A DNA stretch of 64,000 nucleotides from Nitrososphaera sp. (GCF_013388945.1 NZ_JACAEH010000002.1:1-64000), one strand, 5' to 3'; counted from the first letter of the stretch, positions 51,512-64,000 are shown. Numbers and translations: made by a program. Notes: a model not told the origin generated them from the sequence alone.

Positions 51512-51520
51512 CCCCCGCAC
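51503..51520 (+). repeat. right attachment site (attR)
   Basis: Exact 18-bp copy (aaatcccaccccccgcac) of the tRNA-Leu 3' end at 33672-33689, in the same orientation. It marks the right end of the element. Confidence 0.8.
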
Positions 51521-51571
51521 TTTTTCAACTATCTCATGTACTGTTGACAGAAATTTGACCCCCGCTCGTTA

Positions 51572-51600
51572 TTACCGGTAAAAGCAAGCGCAAATCCCAC
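51572..51600 (+). repeat. right-end direct repeat, copy 2
   Basis: Second copy of the 29-base unit, starting ttaccggtaaaagcaagcgc. Its last nine bases (aaatcccac) equal the start of the att core, but the tRNA-like part then stops. Confidence 0.6.
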
Positions 51601-51690
51601 ATGTAACGAGGCGTTACGAGTTCGACATCTTGCCTCGCGTTACAGTGCATACGCCCTGTTTATTACTAAATTGCGATCGTTAATTCTCGA

Positions 51691-52203
51691 ATGCCTCCAA
51701 GGAATGTCAGAACCATAAGGGACCTGATATACTGGGAGTACGCTAAACTGATAGCGGGCAGTGCCGTAGGCGATAGGAAGAATTACGGCTTCATAATGCA
51801 TACCTACAATAATTTAAAAACCAAGAAACTTCCTCCTTCCACAATCCTGCGAGAAAACCAAAAGCTGGTCAAAGAAGCTTCTAACATTTGTTCCTACTGT
51901 GGATTTAATCAGGACCTTCAATGGGAACATATCATCCCCAAATCGCGCGGTGGACCCGATACCATAGACAACATGGTTCTCAGCTGCAAGAAATGTAACT
52001 TGTCGAAGGGTGATAGAGATCCGTTTGAATGGTACGGCAAGGAAAGAAGGTACGAGGTACCAAGGTTGGTGCTAGGAAAATACCTGAAGCTTGCCTACGA
52101 GGCTCATGAAAAGTCTGGTACTCTTGATTCGCAGGACCTTAATGCAGACGAGACCCTGGATGTGTTTGATTTGGGGGTCGTCTTCAAGAAAGCTACCCCA
52201 TGA
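51691..52203 (+). CDS. HNH endonuclease
   Basis: A 170-residue protein with a zinc-bound HNH domain: CSYCGFNQDLQWEHIIPKSR, then NMVLSCKKCNLSKGD. The C-x2-C pairs bind structural zinc, and H and N residues are the catalytic core. It is leaderless from a TATA at about 51655-51666. It lies outside attR but inside a further tRNA-like remnant, so it may belong to an older element. Confidence 0.85.
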   Translation: MPPRNVRTIRDLIYWEYAKLIAGSAVGDRKNYGFIMHTYNNLKTKKLPPSTILRENQKLVKEASNICSYCGFNQDLQWEHIIPKSRGGPDTIDNMVLSCKKCNLSKGDRDPFEWYGKERRYEVPRLVLGKYLKLAYEAHEKSGTLDSQDLNADETLDVFDLGVVFKKATP

Positions 52204-52329
52204 AGGTATCGACATTCGTTCTAGAAAAGAACCTAAACCCCTGCACCTTATTCGAGATGAAGATATGATGAGGTCCCATGGAGTAAAGAGGAAAGACTAA
52301 ACCCTTTCTCATTGCCACAAATACAGAGC

Positions 52330-52347
52330 GGGTTCAAATCCTTCGCA
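52330..52347 (+). repeat. tRNA-like remnant / possible outer att site
   Basis: gggttcaaatcc equals the T-loop segment of the tRNA-Leu gene and is followed by ttcgcac, which resembles its 3' end. The intervening bases are shortened. It may mark the outer edge of older insertions. Confidence 0.4.
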
Positions 52348-52376
52348 CTTTTTTACCATGTTCCACGCGAACACTT

Positions 52377-53177
52377 ATGGCAGACTCCATATCTACATGT
52401 CCCATGCCAGAGGTCCGCAAGGAGTACAGGGTTGCAAAGGACACGCCTGTCAGCATTTCGGAAATAAAGGACGGCATATACAGAATATCGGGCTTTGTGA
52501 AGGAATTTGGGATCACATTCAACCAGTTTCTCATAGACGACGAAAAGCCAACCCTCATACACACCGGCCCCATAGGAATGTACGAGCGCATCGAAGAAAA
52601 AGTCAAGGAAGTGATGCCCCTGGACAAGCTGTCGTACGTTGCATTCCTGCACTTTGAAAGCGACGAGTGGGGCGGCATGGACTTTTTAAAGTCTCCCGGG
52701 GTGAAGCTGCTGTGCAGCGACCTCAGTTCCAAGCTAAACCTCGTCGGGTGGAATGGCGTGCCTGTCGACCACATTTCATTCTGGGACAACGAGACTCTGA
52801 AAACAGGGAGGAGGACGCTGAGATTCCTGATGACGCCGCACGTCCATCACTGGGACAGCATGATGGTTTTCGAGGACACCACCAAGTCGCTCTTTCCCTC
52901 GGACCTCTTTATCCAGCCAGGCGAGAACAGGCCGGTGGCGTCCGACGACCTGTCAGAAAGCATGATCAAGCTTTACAGAGGCGCAGGGATTTTTGCAAGT
53001 GAAAATCCGGTGCGCCAGACTGCAAAGCGGCTTGCAAAGTTGGGACCCGAAATGGTGTTTCCCATGCACGGCCCGTGCATAGAAAAAGGCGTATTTCCAA
53101 AGTACGTCGATGCACTGATGAAAAACGAATTTGCTTATTCCGGCGTCCTGCTTGGACAAAAGCTGGAAGCGGGCTAA
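52377..53177 (+). CDS. metallo-beta-lactamase-fold (ODP/FprA-like) protein
   Basis: A 266-residue protein of the flavo-diiron beta-lactamase group. Metal-site regions: LHFESDEWGGMD (in place of HxExDH), TPHVHHWDSMMVFED, LFPSDLFIQPGE and MVFPMHGPC. The flavodoxin half of FprA is absent. It may reduce oxygen or NO with a separate flavoprotein, or hydrolyse another substrate. The start is ATG 52377 with the TATA-like actttttta at 52347-52355, next to the tRNA-like remnant. Confidence 0.8.
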   Translation: MADSISTCPMPEVRKEYRVAKDTPVSISEIKDGIYRISGFVKEFGITFNQFLIDDEKPTLIHTGPIGMYERIEEKVKEVMPLDKLSYVAFLHFESDEWGGMDFLKSPGVKLLCSDLSSKLNLVGWNGVPVDHISFWDNETLKTGRRTLRFLMTPHVHHWDSMMVFEDTTKSLFPSDLFIQPGENRPVASDDLSESMIKLYRGAGIFASENPVRQTAKRLAKLGPEMVFPMHGPCIEKGVFPKYVDALMKNEFAYSGVLLGQKLEAG

Positions 53178-53214
53178 TCGTACTGGCACCGGACCTTAAA
53201 CCGCGCCGGGCGAA

Positions 53215-53655
53215 TCAATGCCCTTCTGCCACTGCCGACACATCCCTGTGCTTTGTGACGGTGACTGCGCCTTCGTTTGCAGTGGCAGTGACTGTCGTAA
53301 AGTCAAGGTCCTCCTCGTCAGGCGTCAAGAGCCTGCCCTGAAACGGCCCAAGGTCGCCAAGCTCGATGGCCCTGCCGCCGTCAAACTGGACAGCCACATC
53401 GCGCATTGTCTCGAGGCTGTTGTTTGTGATGCTGACCCTGACTGTCTGCATGGTGCCTATGACCTCGCTCCTCTGGATTATCTCTAAGTAGAGGCCAGCG
53501 CGCGGGATAAAGAACGCCGTCATTACCGCTGCCAGCACCACGAAACCTCCTATTATGGCAAACTTGGCTATCCTTGCCCAGTTGCGCCTCTTTCTTCCCC
53601 TGTAGCCTGCGCCGTACTGGTCGTCCCATCCGCTCAATGCCCGCTTTTCGTGCAC
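53215..53655 (-). CDS. single-span membrane protein of unknown function
   Basis: A 146-residue protein: basic N-terminal cytoplasmic tail (RGRKRRN), membrane segment about 32-50 and an extracellular beta-sandwich-like domain (TVRVSITNNSLETMRDVAVQ). Next to the NSS transporter gene, transcribed in the same direction. No family recognised. Confidence 0.6.
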   Translation of the reverse strand: MHEKRALSGWDDQYGAGYRGRKRRNWARIAKFAIIGGFVVLAAVMTAFFIPRAGLYLEIIQRSEVIGTMQTVRVSITNNSLETMRDVAVQFDGGRAIELGDLGPFQGRLLTPDEEDLDFTTVTATANEGAVTVTKHRDVSAVAEGH

Positions 53656-53673
53656 ATCAGAGAAAAACGTTGC

Positions 53674-54978
53674 TCAGCCTACAAGCTGCGTGAGAAGGGT
53701 GACCACGATGAGCAGGGGCACGGCGACCCTTGCAACTGAGATCAGGCCTGCAGGAACCTTGACGCGGCTGTAGAGGTTCACCTGCTCTGTCAGGATCTTC
53801 TTGTCTAAAAACCAGGTCGCGACTATGGCAAACACGGCGCCAACAATCGGCAGGCCATAGTCGCCCAGCGCGTCGTTGACGACGTCAAGCACGGCCGCGC
53901 CATTTACGCGCAGGTCCACCGTGCTGTAGCTTAGGGCCGACGGCAGTCCTGCGACAAACGCCGCGATTCCGATAATGCTTGCAGCTTTTCGCCTGCTAAA
54001 CCCGAGCGAGTCTTCAAGCGCCGAGACCGGAAGCTGGAACATCGAGATGGACGACGTTATGCCTGCAAGCAGGAGCAGGACAAAGAACAGCGGCGCAATG
54101 ACGGCGCCAAGCTCTATCGTGGAGAACACCTGCGGCAGCACCTTGAATACAAGCGTCGTCCCTTCGGCCGGGTTTGCGTCATTTGAAAAAACAAAGGAAA
54201 AGATCATCAGGCCGGCGACAAAGGAGACTGCCAGGTCTGCCCCGATGATCACAAGAGACGACGAGACCACCGGGCGCTTCTGGCCCAGGTAGCTTCCGTA
54301 GGTCAAAAGCACGCCCATGCCTATCGAAAGCGAAAAGAACGCCTGTCCAAACGCCGCCGCCCAGACCTGCGGGTCAGAAAAAACCGTCGCGTCGGGCGTG
54401 AGATAAAACGTGACTCCCTCGCCAGCGCCGGGAAGCGTCAATCCAATGGCAGTGAGGGGCACCATTATGCCCACAAAGAGCAGTATGCCGTACTTGCTCA
54501 CCTTTTCTATGCCGCTGCGCACGCCGGTCCTTACTATCAGATAGTTGACTGCTGCGATGACTGCAAACGACAGCAGTGGATACCATGACTGCGAGTATTC
54601 CTCAAAAGATACCGCCATGCCTGTCGCATACATGGCAAAATACGACAGTATCCACCCAAGTATCGCCATGTAGTAGCTCAGCACGCCAAACGTGACTGCG
54701 ACCATGGCAGCGCCTGCCCACGCAAAGCGCTTCCTTATCTTTTGCAGGGCGACAATCACCGACGTCTGGTAGTACCGGCCAAGCGTAAACTCGAGCACCA
54801 TGAACGAGAGCCCGAACGTAAAGACGACTACGAGGTATATCCCGAGAAACGCCCCTCCCCCGTTCTCGCCTGCGACGTAGGGAAAGCGCCAGATGTTGCC
54901 GACGCCCACCGCAGAGCCTATGGCTGCAAACAAAAACCCGCCATACGAGCCCCACTTTTCACGCCCGGTGACCTGCAC
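53674..54978 (-). CDS. sodium-dependent NSS-family transporter
   Basis: A 434-residue transporter of the neurotransmitter:sodium symporter family, twelve-segment LeuT fold. The signature GFLFAAIGSAVGVGNIWRFPYVAGENGGGAF (segment 1, cut here to its key GSAVGVGNIWRFPY) and QAFFSLSIGMGVLL (segment 6-7) are intact. It probably imports an amino acid or similar compound with Na+. Slightly short at the C terminus for the family. Confidence 0.93.
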   Translation of the reverse strand: MQVTGREKWGSYGGFLFAAIGSAVGVGNIWRFPYVAGENGGGAFLGIYLVVVFTFGLSFMVLEFTLGRYYQTSVIVALQKIRKRFAWAGAAMVAVTFGVLSYYMAILGWILSYFAMYATGMAVSFEEYSQSWYPLLSFAVIAAVNYLIVRTGVRSGIEKVSKYGILLFVGIMVPLTAIGLTLPGAGEGVTFYLTPDATVFSDPQVWAAAFGQAFFSLSIGMGVLLTYGSYLGQKRPVVSSSLVIIGADLAVSFVAGLMIFSFVFSNDANPAEGTTLVFKVLPQVFSTIELGAVIAPLFFVLLLLAGITSSISMFQLPVSALEDSLGFSRRKAASIIGIAAFVAGLPSALSYSTVDLRVNGAAVLDVVNDALGDYGLPIVGAVFAIVATWFLDKKILTEQVNLYSRVKVPAGLISVARVAVPLLIVVTLLTQLVG

Positions 54979-55027
54979 GGCAGCGCTATGTATCGAATGC
55001 TATTAAGCTGCGCGCCTGCAGTGCAAT

Positions 55028-55660
55028 CTACTTGGCGCGCCTGTAGTCGAGGACCATCTTCAAAAACTGCCTGTGCATGCGCGCGTCGCCGGCAAGCTCA
55101 GGGTGGAAGGCCGTGCCGATTATGTTCTTCTGCCTGACAGCCACTATCCTGCCTGCATGCCTTGCTATCACCTCGACGTCCTTGCCGGCCTCGCTCACCG
55201 CCGGCGCCCTGATAAAGACGCCTTTGAACGGGCTCTTGCCAAGCGCGTCTATCTTCAGGTCCGCCTCAAACGAGTCGTTCTGCCTGCCAAACGCGTTGCG
55301 CTCTATCACGATGTCGAGGTTGCCTATCGTCTTTTGCCTCGTCTCTCCCACCACGCGGTCATAAGCCCTCTTTGAAAGCATTATCATGCCCGCGCATGTT
55401 CCAAGCACAGGCATCCCGTCTGCTATGCGCTTTTTCATGACAGGAAGCGAGCGCTGGATTGCGGCAAGCGCGCTCTGGACCGTGCTCTCGCCGCCCGGGA
55501 GTATCAGCCCGTCGACCCTCTCCATTTCCTCCGGGTAGCGCACGAGCTCAACGCTTCCGTTTACGCTCATCTCCTCCATCGCCTGCCTTGTCGCGGCGAC
55601 GTTTTCTTCAATGTCGCCCTGAAAGCCAAGGACTCCTATCGTCAGCTGCTTTTTTGTCAA
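55028..55660 (-). CDS. pdxT: pyridoxal phosphate synthase glutaminase subunit
   Basis: A 210-residue class I glutaminase that supplies ammonia to PdxS. The oxyanion and nucleophile motifs LPGGESTVQ and [11 protein letters not shown] (catalytic Cys in GTCAG) and the His-Glu pair ([11 protein letters not shown]) are present. It overlaps the pdxS stop by four bases, ensuring coupled translation. Confidence 0.96.
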   Translation of the reverse strand: MTKKQLTIGVLGFQGDIEENVAATRQAMEEMSVNGSVELVRYPEEMERVDGLILPGGESTVQSALAAIQRSLPVMKKRIADGMPVLGTCAGMIMLSKRAYDRVVGETRQKTIGNLDIVIERNAFGRQNDSFEADLKIDALGKSPFKGVFIRAPAVSEAGKDVEVIARHAGRIVAVRQKNIIGTAFHPELAGDARMHRQFLKMVLDYRRAK

Positions 55661-56622
55661 GCCGACTGACCCCTTTCCTGCATCCTGAGCTCCAGGTTCT
55701 TGGTGTCAAGCCCGAGGAGCGCCTTTTTCTCGTCGACCATCTTTTGCGCCTCCCTCACTATCTTGGCGTCGTCGTAGAACGTGGTCGCAAGCACCACTGC
55801 GCGCGCACGCTGCGCGGGATCGTCTGACTTGAATATGCCCGAGCCGACAAAGACGCCGTCGCAGCCAAGGTTCATCAGAAACGCCGCGTCAGCCGGGGTC
55901 GTAATGCCGCCTGCAGCGAAATTGACGACAGGAAGCCTGCCAAGGCGCGCCGTCTCTTCCACTATTGCAAACGAGACCTTGTACTCGCGCGCAGCCTTCA
56001 TCAGTTCTTGTTTATCGCCGTCCTGGTAGTGCGACTTTATCCTCCTTATCTCGTTGTTGACCATGCGGATGTGCGTGACTGCCTCTGCGACGTTGCCGGT
56101 CCCCGGCTCGCCCTTTGTGCGTATCATTGCCGCGCCCTCCTCTATCCTCCTGAGCGCCTCGCCTAGGTTCTTGGCGCCGTTGACAAACGGGGTCGTGAAA
56201 TCCCACTTCCAGATGTGGCGCTCCTCGTCTGCCGGCGTCAGCACCTCGCTTTCGTCTATCATGTCCGCGCCTGTTATTTCCAGGACGCGCGCCTCGTCTG
56301 TGTGGCCTATCCTGCACTTTGCCATTATCGGGATGGTGACTGCGTCCATTATCTCTTCGATGACCTTGATGCTTGCGGTCCTTGCCACGCCTCCTGCCTT
56401 CCTTACGTCATAGGGGAGCTTGTCAAGGACCATGACTGCGACTGCGCCGGCCTCCTCCGCTATCTGGGCCTGCTCGACGTTTGTCACGTCCATCACGACG
56501 CCGTGCTTTTGCATGTGCGCAAAGCCGCGCTTTAAAAGAGTGGTCCCCCGGACCGTCCCAGCCTGCTCGTCGGCCTTGACGCCCTTTGCGCCCGGCTCGC
56601 TGGAAACAAGCGATATGGTCAT
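55657..56622 (-). CDS. pdxS: pyridoxal phosphate synthase subunit
   Basis: A 321-residue TIM-barrel enzyme that builds PLP from ribose 5-phosphate, glyceraldehyde 3-phosphate and ammonia. The active-site lysine region [11 protein letters not shown] and the conserved Asp region GVVMDVTN are present, along with [17 protein letters not shown]. Length is normal. It is the first gene of pdxST. Confidence 0.97.
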   Translation of the reverse strand: MTISLVSSEPGAKGVKADEQAGTVRGTTLLKRGFAHMQKHGVVMDVTNVEQAQIAEEAGAVAVMVLDKLPYDVRKAGGVARTASIKVIEEIMDAVTIPIMAKCRIGHTDEARVLEITGADMIDESEVLTPADEERHIWKWDFTTPFVNGAKNLGEALRRIEEGAAMIRTKGEPGTGNVAEAVTHIRMVNNEIRRIKSHYQDGDKQELMKAAREYKVSFAIVEETARLGRLPVVNFAAGGITTPADAAFLMNLGCDGVFVGSGIFKSDDPAQRARAVVLATTFYDDAKIVREAQKMVDEKKALLGLDTKNLELRMQERGQSA

Positions 56623-56664
56623 TTACAGCCAATCTGCGCCGAAACGCTCTATATAGATATTGGC

Positions 56665-57141
56665 TCATCTGTCCATTATGGCGTCAAGCTGAGAGCCGAC
56701 GTTTGTGATTATGGGCGGTATGACGCCCCCGTGCGCCCCGGGGCTGACCCAGTTGAACGTCTTCTGCCCCTCGTCGGTGCTTACGCGCAGCGTGTATTTC
56801 GTAAAGTCAGTAGCATTGTCCGACTGCGGGTAGTTGGTCGCAGATATCTGCATGAATCCTGTTTCAAGGATGAGCCCCCTTATCCTGCCAAGCTCCTCGC
56901 CTGAAAGCGGTATGCGCCTCTCCTGCCCGCCCGCCTGCGTGTATGTTGCAGAGCCGTCCTGCGCTATGCTCAAAAGTTCCGCGCTCTGCGTGACAAGCCC
57001 CTGGTCTGTTCTTGTTACGTTCTGCCGGCTGTACTCGATGCTCAGCGCCTCCTGCGGCGGCTGGTTCAGGCTCGGGATGGCGATGAGCGCGGCCATGGCT
57101 GCGACGACGCCTGCGAGCGCAAGGACGAACTTTCTTGCCAA
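56665..57141 (-). CDS. secreted/anchored protein of unknown function
   Basis: A 158-residue protein with an N-terminal membrane anchor (MARKFVLALAGVVAAMAAL) and a beta-rich domain. Residues 60-150 (TYTQAGGQERRIPLSGEEL and TLRVSTDEGQKTFNWVSPG) look like a small lipocalin-like or DUF-type sheet. No function recognised. Confidence 0.6.
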   Translation of the reverse strand: MARKFVLALAGVVAAMAALIAIPSLNQPPQEALSIEYSRQNVTRTDQGLVTQSAELLSIAQDGSATYTQAGGQERRIPLSGEELGRIRGLILETGFMQISATNYPQSDNATDFTKYTLRVSTDEGQKTFNWVSPGAHGGVIPPIITNVGSQLDAIMDR

Positions 57142-57214
57142 CCGGCTCTCTGCGGCGGCCGGTGGTTATTAAAGCATAAGGAAAAAGAGATATTGGACAA
57201 AACCGCCGGTTCTC

Positions 57215-59488
57215 ATGCAGATGGTAGCGATAGAGACGACTCCTGCGCTTGTTGAAAAGGTGTACGAAAAGCTTGCCAAGAATATTTCCGCTTATCGGCA
57301 GATGGTCAAAAGGCCACTGACTCTTTCTGAAAAGATACTGGTGGGACACCTTGATGGGCAGGTGCACGAGCCGGAGAGGGGCAAGAGCTACGTCTTTTTG
57401 AACCCGGACAGGGTCGCCCTGCAGGACGTGACGGGCCAGATGACTATTCTGCAGTTCATGCAGGCAGACCTGAAGCGGGTGAAACTTCCGACGACGGTGC
57501 ACTGCGACCACCTGATACAGGCCAAAGTCGACAGCGCGACTGACACGCGCTTTGCGCTTGTACAGAACAACGAAGTCTATCAATTCCTAGAGTCTGCGTG
57601 CCGCAAGTACGGCATCGGCTTCTGGAAGCCTGGCGCCGGCATAATCCACCAGGTGGTCCTTGAAAACTATGCGTTCCCCGGCGGCCTCATGATAGGCACC
57701 GACTCTCACACGCCAAACGCCGGCGGGCTTGGCATGGTGGCAATAGGCGTGGGCGGCCTGGACGCGGCGGAGGTGATGGCCGGCATGCCCTGGGAGCTCC
57801 TTTACCCTAAAAGGATCGGTGTTTATTTGAAGGGCGAACTGAGCGGCTGGGCGGCACCTAAAGACATCATACTCTACGTCGCGTCAAAGCTGACGGTGTC
57901 CGGCGGCACAAACGCAATAATAGAGTATTTCGGCCCCGGCGCAAGGTCGATATCGTGCACCGGCAAGGCCACGATAACAAACATGGGCGCAGAGATTGGA
58001 GCCACGTGCTCGATATTTGCATACGACGAGCGCATGGACGCGTACCTGCGGGCAACCGGCAGGCCGGAGCTTGCCGAGCTTGCAAACAGGCACAGGGACC
58101 TGCTGACAGAAGACCTGGAAATCGAAAGCGAGCCTGCCCGGTTCTTTGACCAGCTTGTTGAAATTGATTTGTCAAAGCTGGAGCCACACATTGTCGGCCC
58201 TCACACGCCCGACCTTGCAAGGCCCGTCTCAAAGATGGCAGACGACGTCGGCAAGAACCACTACCTTGACAATATCTCCGTCGCCCTGATAGGGAGCTGC
58301 ACAAACTCTTCTTACGAGGACATGTCCCGCGCTGCAGACATTGCAGAGCAGGCCAAAAAGCACGGCATAAAGACAAAGGTGCCGCTGCAGGTGACGCCCG
58401 GCTCGGAGATGATCCGCGCAACCATAGAGCGCGACGGCCAGATGCAGACGCTCAAGGAGATAGGCGCAAACGTGCTTGCAAACGCCTGCGGCCCTTGCAT
58501 CGGGCAGTGGAGCAGGCCGGAGCTGAAAAAGGGCGAGCCCAACACCATTGTCACGTCATACAACCGCAACTTTCCGGGCAGAAACGACGGCAGGCGGGAG
58601 ACCATGAACTTTATCGGGAGCCCAGAGCTTGTGATAGCGCTTGCCCTCAGCGGCAGGCTGTCCTTCAACCCGCTGAAAGATGAACTGACGGCGTCTGACG
58701 GCACCCGGTTCAAGCTGCAGCCACCCAAGCCCGCGCCCGAAGTGCCAAAGAGGGGCTTTGCCGAAGCCCGGGACGTTTACGTTCCGCCGTCTGAAAACCC
58801 AGATGCCATAGAAGTAGTTATAGACCCTGCAAGCGATCGCTTGCAGAAGCTGACGCCCTTTGCAAAGTGGGACGGCAGGGACTTTGAGAAACTGCCGGTG
58901 CTTGCCAAGACAAAGGGCAAGACTACGACTGACCACATCTCGCCGGCAGGCGCCTGGCTCAGCCTCCGCGGGCACCTTGACAGGATAAGCGACAACCTGC
59001 TCCTTGGCGGCGTAAACGCGTTCCGCGACGGGCAGGTCGGGGCAGGCAAGAACCAGCTCACGGGTCAGGTGGAGCCGTACCCGCAAATAGCGCGCGCCTA
59101 CAAGTCAAAGGGCCTCCGCTGGGTAATAATCGGCGACAGCAACTACGGCGAAGGCTCTAGCCGCGAGCACGCCGCGATGACTCCAAGATATCTGGGCTGC
59201 GCAGCGGTGATAGCAAGGTCGTTTGCAAGGATACACGAGACGAACCTGAAAAAGCAGGGAGTGCTTGCGCTCACGTTTGAAAACCCTGCCGACTACGACA
59301 GGATAAGAGAAGACGACAGGATAAGCATAACAGGCCTCGCGGACATGCAGCAGGGCAAACCCGTCAAGTGCGTCGTCACGCACGCCGACGGCAAGTCGGA
59401 GGAGATATCACTGAAGCACTCGTACAACACTGCGCAGATTGGCTGGTTCAAGGCGGGGTCTGCACTGAACCTGATGAGGGCGCAGTAG
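57215..59488 (+). CDS. acnA: aconitate hydratase
   Basis: A 757-residue iron-sulfur enzyme interconverting citrate and isocitrate. The 4Fe-4S ligands lie in SCTNSSYEDM and CGPCIGQW, with NRNFPGRNDG and the swivel-domain GDSNYGEGSSREH motif all intact. It is of the mitochondrial-type length and works in the TCA pathway with the 2-oxoacid oxidoreductase encoded nearby. Confidence 0.96.
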   Translation: MQMVAIETTPALVEKVYEKLAKNISAYRQMVKRPLTLSEKILVGHLDGQVHEPERGKSYVFLNPDRVALQDVTGQMTILQFMQADLKRVKLPTTVHCDHLIQAKVDSATDTRFALVQNNEVYQFLESACRKYGIGFWKPGAGIIHQVVLENYAFPGGLMIGTDSHTPNAGGLGMVAIGVGGLDAAEVMAGMPWELLYPKRIGVYLKGELSGWAAPKDIILYVASKLTVSGGTNAIIEYFGPGARSISCTGKATITNMGAEIGATCSIFAYDERMDAYLRATGRPELAELANRHRDLLTEDLEIESEPARFFDQLVEIDLSKLEPHIVGPHTPDLARPVSKMADDVGKNHYLDNISVALIGSCTNSSYEDMSRAADIAEQAKKHGIKTKVPLQVTPGSEMIRATIERDGQMQTLKEIGANVLANACGPCIGQWSRPELKKGEPNTIVTSYNRNFPGRNDGRRETMNFIGSPELVIALALSGRLSFNPLKDELTASDGTRFKLQPPKPAPEVPKRGFAEARDVYVPPSENPDAIEVVIDPASDRLQKLTPFAKWDGRDFEKLPVLAKTKGKTTTDHISPAGAWLSLRGHLDRISDNLLLGGVNAFRDGQVGAGKNQLTGQVEPYPQIARAYKSKGLRWVIIGDSNYGEGSSREHAAMTPRYLGCAAVIARSFARIHETNLKKQGVLALTFENPADYDRIREDDRISITGLADMQQGKPVKCVVTHADGKSEEISLKHSYNTAQIGWFKAGSALNLMRAQ

Positions 59489-59489
59489 C

Positions 59490-59876
59490 TCACTGGCGGA
59501 TGAGAATCTCGACAGAATCGGCGTCTATCGTTCCTACGACGTCATAGTTCCTGTAGTCGCCGTAGGTGAAGGTGCCGGAAATCACGAATTCCTGAGCGCC
59601 GCCTACCGACTGTTCCAGCAGCGGCTCCTCTTTTGAAATTTCTTCGAGATTGCCTATCTGGTAGTGCTCGCCGTTCTGGCCGCGGAATCCAAACGCGCAT
59701 TCCATAGTTTCAGGTCCGGGGAAAAGCCCTTGTTCGTGGGGCAGGCAGACCATCCTTCCGGCAACGCTGATCTCGTTGCCGTCCTGCATCCTGTACGGGA
59801 TCTCGCCAAAGAGCACCGCCCATGCTATTATCCCTGCAGCGGCCGCAGCGGCTATTGCGATTGCGTAGCGTGACAC
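59490..59876 (-). CDS. small membrane-anchored OB-like protein
   Basis: A 128-residue protein starting at GTG 59876 (MSRYAIAIAAAAAAGIIAWA). After the anchor, ISVAGRMVCLPHEQGLFPGP, CAFGFRGQNGEHYQI and FVISGTFTYGD suggest a small OB-like periplasmic domain. The frame extends to 59984, but the conserved start is likely the GTG. Function unknown. Confidence 0.6.
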   Translation of the reverse strand: MSRYAIAIAAAAAAGIIAWAVLFGEIPYRMQDGNEISVAGRMVCLPHEQGLFPGPETMECAFGFRGQNGEHYQIGNLEEISKEEPLLEQSVGGAQEFVISGTFTYGDYRNYDVVGTIDADSVEILIRQ

Positions 59877-59961
59877 CGCGTACTGTAATGGACAAGATGA
59901 TACTTTAGCCTTCACCCCGGCCTCAACAAAGTATAAAAACTTTGGATACGGTGAGAGAGCA

Positions 59962-60096
59962 ATGGCAGGCGACGAGGCAGTCACGTGCGACTACTGCGGC
60001 AACCCGATAGAGTCGTGCATGTGCGTCTGCCCGTATTGCGGCCAAAAGGACTCGTGCGAGTGCTGCATACTTGACGCGGCGACAGGCGGCGGTTGA
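59962..60096 (+). CDS. 44-residue cysteine-rich protein
   Basis: Starts at ATG 59962 (MAGDEAVTCDYCGNPIESC) and carries nine cysteines (CDYC, C-x-C-x-CPYC, CECC), enough for two zinc or metal sites. A TATA box (agtataaaaac, about 59930-59940) sits about 25 bases upstream, so it is leaderless. It is too short for routine calling. Metal storage or a mini zinc ribbon is likely. Confidence 0.65.
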   Translation: MAGDEAVTCDYCGNPIESCMCVCPYCGQKDSCECCILDAATGGG

Positions 60097-60131
60097 CCGC
60101 TTTTGAACTTGTAAAGTATTAAAAGCAAGAA

Positions 60132-64000
<3,869 letters not shown>

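Larger units (their letters stand above)
33672..51520. mobile_element. tRNA-Leu-integrated genomic element, about 17.8 kb
   Basis: The element is bounded by an 18-bp direct repeat of the tRNA-Leu 3' end, has a tyrosine integrase near the left end, and is visibly richer in A/T than its flanks. Cargo genes are mostly not housekeeping: regulators, nucleases, a protease, a TopoVI-A-like protein, a phosphatase, a methyltransferase, a ubiquitin-like conjugation operon and a HEPN protein. No replication initiator, plasmid transfer or capsid gene is recognised, so it may be an integrative island rather than a full virus or plasmid. The right boundary may extend to a further tRNA-like remnant near 52346. 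Confidence 0.75.
51282..51690. other. 409-base right-end region with att repeats
   Basis: It holds the attR copy, a three-copy tandem heptamer (51382-51402), a tRNA-like fragment on the minus strand, two long direct repeats and, near 51655-51666, the TATA (cctgtttattac) of the HNH gene. No protein gene is seen. Confidence 0.55.

Noticed and set aside
33672-51520. A complete virus or conjugative plasmid
   Set aside because: No capsid, portal, terminase, VirB4-type or replication initiator gene is recognisable.
51483-51600. CRISPR-like repeats
   Set aside because: Only two copies, tied to the att core, with no array or cas genes.

Overview
This window is a 64 kb piece of an archaeal chromosome, almost certainly from an ammonia-oxidising thaumarchaeon of the Nitrososphaera type (inference). 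The reasons are a ribosomal cluster in archaeal order (L7Ae, S28e, L24e, NDK, aIF2/IF5B-like), a thermosome, single-domain Lrp proteins, an intron-containing tRNA, many TATA boxes about 25 bases before start codons (leaderless transcripts), and a B12-dependent methylmalonyl-CoA mutase set as used in the thaumarchaeal 3-hydroxypropionate/4-hydroxybutyrate cycle.

Region 1 (1-33,590) is dense, GC-rich core genome. It holds methylmalonyl-CoA epimerase, mutase large subunit, MeaB and the B12 subunit; ketol-acid reductoisomerase; a large membrane protein with a spermidine-synthase-like domain; an RPA-like OB-fold protein; a hemerythrin; an ABC exporter split over two convergent genes; a radical SAM protein; two stand-alone Lrp ligand-binding proteins; a thermosome next to a rhomboid-Hsp20 fusion; L11; a giant subtilase; thioredoxin; the L7Ae-to-IF2 operon; and a phosphohexomutase. 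Several tiny genes too short for ordinary ORF calling (49, 28, 68, 53 and 67 residues) are visible, mostly zinc-finger or cysteine-rich.

Region 2 (33,672-51,520, perhaps to about 52,350) is an AT-richer integrated element. It sits in the 3' end of a tRNA-Leu(UAG) gene. An 18-bp copy of the tRNA 3' end recurs in direct orientation at 51,503-51,520, and a tyrosine integrase lies just inside the left end. The cargo includes DNA-binding regulators, two possible PD-(D/E)XK nucleases, a secreted chymotrypsin-fold protease, a TopoVI-A/Spo11-like Mini-A protein with a small partner, a dual-specificity phosphatase, a DOT1-like methyltransferase, a GIY-YIG protein with a small regulator, a compact ubiquitin-like conjugation operon (Ubl with free C-terminal Gly-Gly, E2-like, JAMM protease, E1), a membrane protein of unknown role, and an ApeA-like HEPN protein. 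An HNH nuclease lies between attR and a further tRNA-like remnant. The Ubl-E2-JAMM-E1 operon followed by a HEPN gene looks like a defence module and is the most exciting part of the window.

Region 3 (52,350-64,000) returns to core genes: a diiron/ODP-type metallo-beta-lactamase-fold protein, an NSS transporter, PdxS/PdxT, aconitase, small secreted proteins, a 44-residue cysteine-rich protein and a 2-oxoacid:ferredoxin oxidoreductase. The beta subunit of the latter is interrupted by a 368-residue intein with a LAGLIDADG endonuclease and runs off the window end.
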